A stretch of DNA of 64,000 nt from M3007 sp046160625. Its GTDB lineage: Bacteria; Bacteroidota; Bacteroidia; Chitinophagales; Saprospiraceae. Position 1 is the first letter of the stretch. Every line of letters starts with the position of its first letter. Positions 35,174 to 42,119 of the stretch are shown here, piece after piece. The stretch lies in contig JBJXGZ010000106.1 of assembly GCA_046160625.1 (NCBI GenBank), positions 62,001-126,000 on the forward strand. Reading direction: 5' to 3'. The position numbers and the translations under genes were made by a program. The notes below the pieces were generated by a model. The model saw nothing but the letters and a program-made list of their open reading frames with translations. It was not told where the DNA came from and searched no databases.

Positions 35174-35989
35174 ATGCCTAATCCAATTCCCAATACAAGA
35201 AAGGTAGGGGCTGAGTGGGTGAACAATTACAGCTATCCTTTCAGCCCTCGACGGACGAACCTGATTTACTGTGGTCAGAATGCTGGCCAATTTCACAGCA
35301 TCTTAACATTAACACAAGGTGCGACGCTGCCAAACTATATTTTTGGTGACGGTGGTGCCTGGGATCAGGATTTTGAACAGCAATTTAGTCTCTCAGACAA
35401 CGATGCTCCTCCAGCCTTCCTTGGCGGTGATGATAATAACTATGCTGAGACAGTAGACATTTTGTTTTTTTCAGGGCACGGCAACCAAGACGGGTTGCTT
35501 TTTGGTGTACCGGACAGAGACAATGGGGAGGCTAGATACGATGAGATGCAATTGGGTCAGGGTGGTAAACTAAAATGGTTTGCTATTGATGCTTGTAGAA
35601 TCTTGGAAGAAGCCGCGGGCGGTGCCGCAGCTTTTCGTTGGGGAAGAGCATTTAAAGGGTTGCGGCAAATGCTCAGTTTTCACATGGATTGTCGGGATGT
35701 TCCCAATAGAGGAAAAATTTTTGCGCAATACCTGAAAGGAGTACATCCAACTCAAATTCAATTAGGTACCAACTTTGTGGGTGAGACCATTAGCCGCTCC
35801 TGGGAACTCGCTTGTATTGAGACATCAACAAATTCCGAGTTGGCTTGGGCGCATCTCCGCAGAGGGAATGAAAATTCAATAGTAAAAAATGACCGATGGA
35901 CTGATGATTTTTTATGGGAAGACACTACAAGTCTGCCTACCGCATTTACCTATGCACGTCATATCCCACCCGCCACTTCGGGTGGTTAA
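35174..35989 (+). CDS. Caspase-like (DUF6345-like) protein
   Basis: A 271-residue soluble protein without signal peptide. DILFFSGHGNQDGLLFG (95-111) and KWFAIDACRILEEA (134-147) look like the His and Cys strands of the caspase/CHF peptidase fold: H102 in SGHG and C141 in DACR, with about 40 residues between. I associate this pattern with DUF6345, a bacterial family of unknown function; that name is from memory. An alternative is an inactive caspase-like structural protein. A second gene starts 14 bp after its stop and is surely co-transcribed. Proteolytic activity in a conflict or signalling process is an inference. Confidence 0.7.
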   Translation: MPNPIPNTRKVGAEWVNNYSYPFSPRRTNLIYCGQNAGQFHSILTLTQGATLPNYIFGDGGAWDQDFEQQFSLSDNDAPPAFLGGDDNNYAETVDILFFSGHGNQDGLLFGVPDRDNGEARYDEMQLGQGGKLKWFAIDACRILEEAAGGAAAFRWGRAFKGLRQMLSFHMDCRDVPNRGKIFAQYLKGVHPTQIQLGTNFVGETISRSWELACIETSTNSELAWAHLRRGNENSIVKNDRWTDDFLWEDTTSLPTAFTYARHIPPATSGG

Positions 35990-36003
35990 CCCTCGAATTA
36001 ATT

Positions 36004-36990
36004 ATGTTAAAAAAAATTAAGTCTTCACATATTGAAATGCCCGCTCACTTGGGTTCATTCCCGAAAGCGTTGCCGATTTTCGGAGTTGACCACCCCAGCC
36101 TAAAAAATGAAGATCCAAGGATAGATTGGGAAATGAGGGCTAAGCTACTTAAGGATGTATTTGGTTTCGAAGGTAGCTTAGATGATGCAGGGGATAGATT
36201 GGTGTTGCAAGACAAAGAAGGAAACCGGGTGATCCAAATTTACAAGGCAAGCGACAGCTTCCTTTATTATGATAGAAGGATTGTTACGCCAACAGACCCA
36301 ATGTTTGCCGATAAAATTTTGGACTATGATACTGCCAAATTATCTGCACATAAGTGGCTTGCAAAGTTTGGCTTTGGAGATCAATTCCCTTTTTTCGAAG
36401 GCATGGCCTATACTGGTGTTTCAACAGTCCAATTACCAGAAGATGTCAAGGCTTCAAATGATCCTCCAGCGAAAGAATATCGTACAGAGATAAAACCCTG
36501 TTTTGGGTTTCGAATAAATGAAATTGAGGTGCTTGGACCTGGTGCAAAAATTATGTTATCGTTCGCGGGAAATGATATCAGTCAGGTGGTTTATTTTTGG
36601 CGCCGCCCGGTATCCAAGCCGATTGGCGATATAGCAATACTTCCTCCTGAGATAATAAAAAAGCATTTGGCGCGCGATCATCGCTTTGCCCATTTGGATG
36701 CAAACAATTCCAAAATAAGGATAAATACCATCAAGCTTGGCTACCATGCCTCTTCTCCAGCCGACTTCCAAAGAGTCTACTTGCCTGTATATCAGTTCAC
36801 TGGTATAGTCGAGACTCGTGGAGGGCACAATGCTCAAGGTTTTGAGTCTCAGGTAAAGAAAAAAGGCTCTTTTGTTCAGGAAGCCCTACAATATCATTTC
36901 AATTATTTCCTTTCTGCAAGTAGTCTAACACCTAGCCAATATAAATTGAGCGGATTTCCGATGCCGAAAAAAGGCTCTTTTATTTTCTGA
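36004..36990 (+). CDS. Unknown partner of the caspase-like protein, 328 aa
   Basis: I start at the ATG at 36004 (MLKKIKSSHIEMP), 14 bp after the caspase-like gene; an earlier in-frame start would overlap that gene. The N-terminal part has a motif order PIFGVDHPSL, then AKLLKDVFGF, then VIQIYKASDSFLYYDRR, then AHKWLAKFGF, which looks like two alternating alpha/beta repeats of a PepSY/YycI-like type (weak). The second half is beta-rich with FWRRPVSKPIG and LPVYQFTGIVETRGG. No signal peptide or membrane helix. The tight pairing suggests a substrate, regulator or co-effector for the caspase-like protein. Confidence 0.65.
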   Translation: MLKKIKSSHIEMPAHLGSFPKALPIFGVDHPSLKNEDPRIDWEMRAKLLKDVFGFEGSLDDAGDRLVLQDKEGNRVIQIYKASDSFLYYDRRIVTPTDPMFADKILDYDTAKLSAHKWLAKFGFGDQFPFFEGMAYTGVSTVQLPEDVKASNDPPAKEYRTEIKPCFGFRINEIEVLGPGAKIMLSFAGNDISQVVYFWRRPVSKPIGDIAILPPEIIKKHLARDHRFAHLDANNSKIRINTIKLGYHASSPADFQRVYLPVYQFTGIVETRGGHNAQGFESQVKKKGSFVQEALQYHFNYFLSASSLTPSQYKLSGFPMPKKGSFIF

Positions 36991-37032
36991 GGCAGCCAGC
37001 TGCGTTTTTGGTATGAATCCATTTTTCTGTAA

Positions 37033-37064
37033 TTGGCCAACCCCACCCCTGCACCGCACCTTTG
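37033..37064 (+). promoter_or_regulatory. Promoter P1 of the duplicated small-RNA locus
   Basis: TTG at 37033-37035 and CACCTTTG at 37057-37064 are 21 nt apart, one mismatch from TAnnTTTG. The motif block CCGCACCTTTGTACCAA is shared with P2 169 bp downstream. Confidence 0.5.
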
Positions 37065-37201
37065 TACCAACAAACAAATCACCTGTATGGCCCCCGTTCA
37101 TTCGTAATCCCAAACCTTTATACCAACCCCCAAAAAACCTTTTGAAAACCGAAAGCAGTTCTTTGATTTTGAAGTCGCGGTAAAAACTCGATTTCTTGTA
37201 A

Positions 37202-37233
37202 TTGGCACACCCCGCTCTCGTGCCGCACCTTTG
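37202..37233 (+). promoter_or_regulatory. Promoter P2 of the duplicated small-RNA locus
   Basis: TTG at 37202-37204 and CACCTTTG at 37226-37233 have the same 21-nt spacing as P1. Predicted transcription start is about 37239. Confidence 0.55.
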
Positions 37234-37238
37234 TACCA

Positions 37239-37449
37239 ATGAACCACTCATCCTGTATAATCCCCTGAAATTGACGGCTTTTACACCCCTAGGCCAGGCC
37301 CCAAAAAACCCCCTTTTACCGCCTCAGACCCTGTTTACGCCCTTTTGAAACCAGACCCCATTTTTCCACTGGAAGCCCCTTTAAAACCAGTCCCCTTGAA
37401 CCAGTCAAAAAAACTCCGACCTGCGCGAGCAGTGCCGGAGTTTTTTTTT
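37239..37449 (+). ncRNA. Candidate C-rich small RNA, about 210 nt
   Basis: Between promoter P2 and a strong terminator there is no open frame longer than nine codons (an ATG at the start reads MNHSSCIIP). The RNA would contain seven runs of four or more C (for example ACACCCCTAGG, GGCCCCAAAAAACCCCC, CCAGACCCCA, CCAGTCCCCTT), spaced 10-30 nt apart in A/T-rich linkers. An upstream partial copy with its own promoter (37025-37150) lacks a terminator. The regular CCCC motifs would suit a sponge or antisense RNA for G-rich sites or a protein. The class is not recognised; it does not fold obviously like 6S, tmRNA or RNase P. Confidence 0.5.
37405..37449 (+). terminator. Intrinsic terminator of the C-rich RNA
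   Basis: AAACTCCG pairs with CGGAGTTT around a 17-base loop and is followed by nine Ts. The A run in front makes it usable on both strands. Confidence 0.85.
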
Positions 37450-37482
37450 GCGGAAGGATAGTGTGGCACACCTCGAAGCATG

Positions 37483-37704
37483 AGTCACCCCGAATTTTAT
37501 AACATTAATGATCCGTTCCGTTGCAACATCAAACTTGACATAATTTGAACCACAAAAGGACACAAAAGACCGTATCGTACTACTTTTGTGTCCTTTTGTG
37601 CCTTTTGTGGTTCAAATTACGCTACATGGGAGAAAAGTAGTGCTTTTTTGATGTTTTTATATGTACGTTTTTATTTTGTTAGAAAATTCGGGGTGACTCA
37701 TGTT
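37483..37704. repeat. Nested composite palindrome, copy 2 of the TTGAACCACAAAAGG family
   Basis: Outer arms: CATGAGTCACCCCGAATTTTA at the left pairs with AAAATTCGGGGTGACTCATG at the right. Inside is CCGTTCCGTTGCAACATCAAAC and the palindrome TTGAACCACAAAAGGACAC (37544-37617), shared with 31960-32073. A related outer arm pair frames a different inner palindrome at 58324-58535. No gene lies between 36991 and 38022; this repeat and the RNA locus fill it. Confidence 0.85.
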
Positions 37705-37714
37705 CCGAACCACC

Positions 37715-37748
37715 AAAAAAGGCCCCGACACTTTTGCCGAGGCCTTAT
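37715..37748 (-). terminator. Minus-strand terminator without an obvious gene
   Basis: Read on the minus strand, AAGGCCTCGGCA pairs with TGTCGGGGCCTT and is followed by six Ts. No minus-strand gene of recognisable length ends here, so it may close an unannotated RNA or belong to a repeat. Confidence 0.5.
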
Positions 37749-38022
37749 AACCAAATCAAACTTTCTGTCTCATGAAGGGCGAAATTCATTTCGCATTGGG
37801 TGCCTGCTAATCTATTTCTCCCAACCAAACACGGCACAGCGAAAGAGACTGGGCTTTTTTGGAAACGTTGCAAGCCAAATGCCCAACGACCAATTTTAAC
37901 ACTCGGAAAACGCTTTTAAAAGGAGGAACACCATTTTGGCATCATTCTTGGCTAATCTGTTGTCAATCAGGCTTTTTGCCTGTGACTACAACAAAAACTC
38001 CACCCTTTAATCATTTTTAATC

Positions 38023-38127
38023 ATGCTTATTATTGGTGTCACCTTGGGGCTTTTTACCCTTGGAAGCGGCGTAATGATGTTCATCGAGATGCTCGAAAGG
38101 CGTAGCTCGGTGCGCCGCCGCTATTAA
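38023..38127 (+). CDS. Small membrane protein, 34 aa
   Basis: ATG to TAA encodes MLIIGVTLGLFTLGSGVMM then FIEMLERRSSVRRRY: one hydrophobic helix of about 20 residues followed by a strongly basic tail, expected inside the cytoplasm. It lies in its own transcription unit: a stretch with a possible promoter (TTGG near 37938, TAATCTG near 37954), an A/T-rich leader and a perfect terminator 30 bp after the stop. Small single-helix proteins often regulate membrane complexes; the partner is unknown. Confidence 0.6.
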   Translation: MLIIGVTLGLFTLGSGVMMFIEMLERRSSVRRRY

Positions 38128-38156
38128 ACTCCCGCTCACCGCAGCGCTTAACATTT

Positions 38157-38193
38157 AACCCGATGCCCGCTCCATGTGGGCATCGGGTTTTTT
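38157..38193 (+). terminator. Terminator after the 34-aa membrane protein
   Basis: AACCCGATGCCC pairs perfectly with GGGCATCGGGTT around GCTCCATGT and is followed by Ts, 30 bp after the TAA. Confidence 0.9.
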
Positions 38194-38255
38194 CAGCGTG
38201 GAAAGCTGCTTTTAAAACAGGCAAACAATTTTTCCTTTTTCGCGCCTGAACTTTT

Positions 38256-38263
38256 TACCTTTG
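38256..38263 (+). promoter_or_regulatory. -7 element TACCTTTG for ppiD
   Basis: A full TAnnTTTG match followed by GCGACCAC. It is 67 nt upstream of the ppiD ATG and follows the terminator of the micro-protein gene. Confidence 0.65.
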
Positions 38264-38329
38264 CGACCACTTTTGAAAAACCAACGCTAATTTTACATAA
38301 AATTCTGATTTTCAAACAATTAAAGTAAT

Positions 38330-40435
38330 ATGGCTTTAATCGGGACTATTCGAAAACATGGGTGGGTACTCATCCTATTAATGGCTTTGGCCTTGGCGGG
38401 CTTTATTTTGATGGACGTGATGTCCAACAGCCAACGCTATTCTGCTTCCGACGTGAACACGCTAGGGAAAGTGGGCGACACAGAAATCAAGCGCAGCGAA
38501 TTTGATACATACGAAAAACTCGTATATTCTGATCAACAGCGGGAGAATGCCTATCAAATCCGTGACCAGGCATGGACTTACTTCACGGAAAAAGCCATCA
38601 TCGAACAAGAAGTCGAGCCACTCGGCTTGGGAGTTGGCAAAGAGGAATTGTTGGACCTTCAATTTGGCCTCAATTTAAGCCCAGTTATATCAGAACGTTT
38701 TAAAAACGATGCAGGCCAGATTGATCGTGCTCAACTGTCAAGCATCAAAAACGCCATTGAACAAAATCAATTCACAGAACCCAGGGCTCGCGCCTATTGG
38801 TCAGTTCAAGAGAAGGAGATCATTAAATCCCGCCTCCAGGAAAAACTCAACAACGCCGTTATTAAAGGGCTGTACACGCCCAAATGGCAGGCCGAAATGG
38901 CGTTTAAAGAGAACAATGAGCGTCGCGATATCTGTGCCGTTCGCATAACTTATGACAAGGTGAAGGATGAGGAAGCGACCTTGACCGATAGCGATTATAA
39001 GGCATTTTTGGAATTGAACCCACGCCTGTACGACCAAGATGAGGAAAGCCGTGTCATCTCTTTTGTTGCGTTCGACGTGATGCCCACAAGCTTAGACTCT
39101 GCTAACACCTATGAATCTGCCACCAAACTCATTGAAGGGCTTCGCAATGCTAAAAACGATTCTATACACGTATTGGCCAATGGGGGTTCCTACACGAATG
39201 CTTTTATGGGAAAGGATAAGTTCCCGGCCGTTTTTGCGGACTCGATTATGAGTGGCCAATTAGGCTCTGTTGTGGGCCCACTGCTCGATGAAGGCGAATG
39301 GAGCATCATCAAAATCATAGATCGAAAGGTGCTCCCAGACTCGGTGCGTGCCCGCCACATCCTAGTCCGAGAGGCTACTCCAGAAAACGAAGCACGTGCA
39401 GACAGCTTAATGGCGCTCCTCAAGTCAGGCAAAGAGCGTTTTGATTCGCTTGCAATAAAAGCGAGTCAGGACGGTGGCTCCGGCCAAAAAGGTGGAGACT
39501 TGGGTTGGCTTGCCAATGGAGCAACGGTGCCTGAGTTCAATAATCTTTGCTTCGTGACGGGCGAACAAGGCAAGTTGTACAAAGTGGCCACCCAGTTTGG
39601 TTGGCACATTATCGAAATCACGGGCAAGAAATTTATCAAAAATGAGCCTTCCGCAAGAGTTGCTGGATTGCGCAGGCGGATAGAGCCAAGCAAAACGACT
39701 CAGCAGGTAGTTAAAGACAAAGCGGTGGCACTCGTCCAACAATCCAAGAATATCACTGAACTGGGCGATCTGGCTGGCAAACAAAACCTGCAATTGCAAA
39801 ATACCGCTGCAGTAAAGATCAACGACCACAACCTTGGCACTGTCTTGGGTTCGGGCGAAGATGTTCGCGATATCATCCGTTGGGCTTTTGAAGAAAATAC
39901 CAAAACTGGTGACGTCAGCAAAGAAATTTTTGCGCTGGGCGATACAAAAGGTGGATACTTCGATAGCAAATATGTGGTTGCTGCCATTAAAAACATCATC
40001 CCCAAAGGCAAGGCTACTGTTGCCACACTGAAAAGCCTCGACGAGGCCACACTCCGCGTAAAAAATTTGAAAAAGGCAGAAGTCATCAAACTCAAAGCTC
40101 TGGGTGCCACGGACCTGCCTGCTTTTGCAGCTCAGTGGAATGGCAAGGTGGATACTTTGCGGGGATCCAACTTCCTCCAAACAAACGGTGAGCCGCGCGT
40201 AATTGGGGCGGCATTTGCTTTGGAGACGGGCAAAATAAGCGCCCCAATTGTAGGCAATGGCGGTGTCCACCTTATTCAACCGATCACAGACAAAACGCAG
40301 CCTCAGGTGCCTGCAGACATTACTATGTTCCGTCGCCAAATGTCTTCACAAGCAATCGGCGCCATGCGTATGGGATTGATAAAATCGCTGGTGCGGCAAT
40401 ACGAGGTAGAGGACAATCGGTTCAGATTCTGGTAA
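38330..40435 (+). CDS. ppiD: Membrane-anchored peptidylprolyl isomerase (PpiD/SurA-like)
   Basis: A 701-residue periplasmic folding chaperone. One N-terminal helix (GWVLILLMALALAGFILMDV) anchors it in the inner membrane. A SurA_N-type chaperone region covers about 40-330 and the first parvulin (PpiC) domain about 340-450, with VRARHILVRE and DGGSGQKGGDLGWLANG as the diagnostic strands. A second, degenerate parvulin-like region follows. It helps exported proteins fold at the translocon exit. It has its own promoter and terminator. PpiD with this architecture is standard in Bacteroidota. Confidence 0.92.
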   Translation: MALIGTIRKHGWVLILLMALALAGFILMDVMSNSQRYSASDVNTLGKVGDTEIKRSEFDTYEKLVYSDQQRENAYQIRDQAWTYFTEKAIIEQEVEPLGLGVGKEELLDLQFGLNLSPVISERFKNDAGQIDRAQLSSIKNAIEQNQFTEPRARAYWSVQEKEIIKSRLQEKLNNAVIKGLYTPKWQAEMAFKENNERRDICAVRITYDKVKDEEATLTDSDYKAFLELNPRLYDQDEESRVISFVAFDVMPTSLDSANTYESATKLIEGLRNAKNDSIHVLANGGSYTNAFMGKDKFPAVFADSIMSGQLGSVVGPLLDEGEWSIIKIIDRKVLPDSVRARHILVREATPENEARADSLMALLKSGKERFDSLAIKASQDGGSGQKGGDLGWLANGATVPEFNNLCFVTGEQGKLYKVATQFGWHIIEITGKKFIKNEPSARVAGLRRRIEPSKTTQQVVKDKAVALVQQSKNITELGDLAGKQNLQLQNTAAVKINDHNLGTVLGSGEDVRDIIRWAFEENTKTGDVSKEIFALGDTKGGYFDSKYVVAAIKNIIPKGKATVATLKSLDEATLRVKNLKKAEVIKLKALGATDLPAFAAQWNGKVDTLRGSNFLQTNGEPRVIGAAFALETGKISAPIVGNGGVHLIQPITDKTQPQVPADITMFRRQMSSQAIGAMRMGLIKSLVRQYEVEDNRFRFW

Positions 40436-40493
40436 GGAATAACAAGTGGCAATTGACAAGTAACAAGTAACAAATAACAAGTATGTTTTTGTT

Positions 40494-40530
40494 AAAAAAG
40501 CCTTCCGAGAATCATGCTCGGAAGGCTTTT
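40494..40530 (+). terminator. Terminator after ppiD
   Basis: AAAAAAGCCTTCCGAG pairs with CTCGGAAGGCTTTT around AATCATG. It is preceded by an ACAAGTAAC word repeat (40441-40482). Confidence 0.9.
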
Positions 40531-40574
40531 CTTCTTTTCAATTTTAATTGTCTCAAATCGAATCATTCAACTAT

Positions 40575-41063
40575 ATGATACGTTCCCTGTTAAAAATCGC
40601 TGCGCTGCTTATCGCAGGCATTTTGGTGTACAATTATTTCTTTGGCACCGATGAGGAAAGGGAAAATTCCCGCAAGGTATTCAGCCAAATTCGTGGTGTA
40701 GTATCGTCGGTAGGCCAGGTTGTGAGCTCCGAAAAAGACAAATTCGATGCAGGAAAGTACGACGCCGCACTTGAGAAACTCGGCGGCGTGTACAAGGCTA
40801 TCCGAACCCAAGCCCGCCATGTGGACGAAAAGGTGATCAAGCGCCTCGGCGAGCTAGAAGACCGAAAAGTTGAACTCGAACAAGAGCTCAACGAAATAGA
40901 AGCGGGTGACCAACAAGCGGCGGCAACACCAAAAAGCAAGAAAAAGGACCCCAATGCGGCAGCCAAAGCAGCCGAGCAAATCCGGCGCAAGGAAGAACTT
41001 TTCCGCGAACTTGAAGGCCTTGTGCGAGATTCCGACGCACTGTTGCAAGACGCGGGCAAGTAA
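40575..41063 (+). CDS. Membrane-anchored coiled-coil protein, 162 aa
   Basis: The ATG at 40575 (MIRSLLKIAALLIAGILVYNYFFG) gives a clean N-terminal anchor helix. Residues 30-75 are helical, residues 85-115 form a coiled coil (VIKRLGELEDRKVELEQELNEIE), a Lys/Ala linker follows and the C-terminus is another helix (RRKEELFRELEGLVRDSDALLQ). It is short, has no enzymatic motif, and belongs to no family I recognise. The terminator of ppiD lies between it and ppiD, so it needs its own promoter or read-through. Confidence 0.7.
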   Translation: MIRSLLKIAALLIAGILVYNYFFGTDEERENSRKVFSQIRGVVSSVGQVVSSEKDKFDAGKYDAALEKLGGVYKAIRTQARHVDEKVIKRLGELEDRKVELEQELNEIEAGDQQAAATPKSKKKDPNAAAKAAEQIRRKEELFRELEGLVRDSDALLQDAGK

Positions 41064-41098
41064 ATTAGACTGGGTTTTTTAATTACGACCAGTTCTCC

Positions 41099-41106
41099 GA
41101 CCTTTG
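41099..41106 (+). promoter_or_regulatory. -7 element GACCTTTG for the TerC gene
   Basis: One mismatch from TAnnTTTG (GACCTTTG). It leaves a leader of about 145 nt before the ATG, long enough for a riboswitch, although no yybP-ykoY consensus is visible. Confidence 0.45.
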
Positions 41107-41254
41107 CGCCCGTTAGAGGAACAAGGCACTTTTGTCGCTCAAAATCCTTGATTGATAAGCATTATGCTATCGCTTATCTTTTCGAATTCATTAAGCTCAA
41201 CTTTCCGCGCCCAGTCGCGTTTTTAGTGCCCTTTTCCAACGATAGAATAATCCA

Positions 41255-42025
41255 ATGACGGAAATATTGCAGCATATTTTAGGAAGCGACTGGGAGAACT
41301 CGCTCATTATCATACTCAATTTGATAATCATCGAAAGTTTGCTTTCGGTGGACAACGCGGCGGTAATAGCGACTATGGTGCTTGATCTGCCGCCTGAAAA
41401 AAGAAAACTTGCCCTGCGGTACGGTATTCTCGGCGCGTATGTTTTCAGAGGACTTTGCCTCATTTTCGCCGCCTGGCTCATCAAAATTTGGTGGCTCAAA
41501 CCCTTGGGTGGACTTTACCTCATTTATCTAGCGGTGGATTATTTCCGCAGAAAAGCTACTCCTCAAACGGACGACGATCTCCTGAGAAAAGAAGAGACAT
41601 GGTACTATAAACTTACCGTTGGTCTTGTCGGCTCTTTCTGGGCTACCGTCATCGCCGTCGAAGCCGTGGATTTGGCATTCTCGATCGATAATGTCTTTGC
41701 GGCTGTGGCATTCACTGACAACATATACCTCATTTGTATTGGCGTTTTCATAGGTATTCTTGCCATGCGTTTTGTTGCTCAATGGTTTGTGAATCTGCTG
41801 GAACGCTACCCGTTTTTGGAAACTAGCGCCTTCGCTGTTATCGGTGTTCTGGGCTTTAAACTCAGTTTTTCCTTCGTGTGCCACTTCTTCAAAGGGCAGC
41901 CATGGGCCGACACTATGGAAAGCGAGGCAGCAGATCTCGTAGTCAGCTTTATCACGGCCGGGTTCTTCTTCGTTCCAATTTTAACTTCCAGGTTTTTCGA
42001 TTGGCCAAAGCGGGTTATAAAGTGA
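41255..42025 (+). CDS. TerC-family membrane protein (metal export)
   Basis: A 256-residue protein with seven or eight helices. The family signatures are ESLLSVDNAAVIATMV (residues about 27-42) and EAVDLAFSIDNVFAAVAF (about 145-162), whose Asp/Asn residues form the ion site. In bacteria TerC relatives export manganese, probably co-translationally loading exported metalloproteins. The stop is followed by a TGATGAAGTGA word palindrome. The leader of about 145 nt contains the hairpin TAAGCATTATGCTATCGCTTA, but no clear metal riboswitch. Confidence 0.92.
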   Translation: MTEILQHILGSDWENSLIIILNLIIIESLLSVDNAAVIATMVLDLPPEKRKLALRYGILGAYVFRGLCLIFAAWLIKIWWLKPLGGLYLIYLAVDYFRRKATPQTDDDLLRKEETWYYKLTVGLVGSFWATVIAVEAVDLAFSIDNVFAAVAFTDNIYLICIGVFIGILAMRFVAQWFVNLLERYPFLETSAFAVIGVLGFKLSFSFVCHFFKGQPWADTMESEAADLVVSFITAGFFFVPILTSRFFDWPKRVIK

Positions 42026-42089
42026 TGAAGTGACAAAGTGATTTTAACTAGCATTAATCACTTCATCGCTCCATCACTTCATCACTTAA
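42021..42089. repeat. GTGATGAAGTGA word palindrome, copy 1
   Basis: AAGTGATGAAGTGACAAAGTG is answered by reverse-complement words (ATCACTTCATCGCTCC, ATCACTTCATCACTT). It overlaps the TerC stop and ends 30 bp before the next start. Copy 2 lies at 61953-62038. Confidence 0.85.
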
Positions 42090-42119
42090 TAATAACTTGC
42101 GGCTCAAAAGAACCTCTGT

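Noticed and set aside
41107..41254. Possible yybP-ykoY manganese riboswitch before the TerC gene
   Set aside because: The leader is long enough and has a hairpin, but the conserved loop sequences of that class are not visible.
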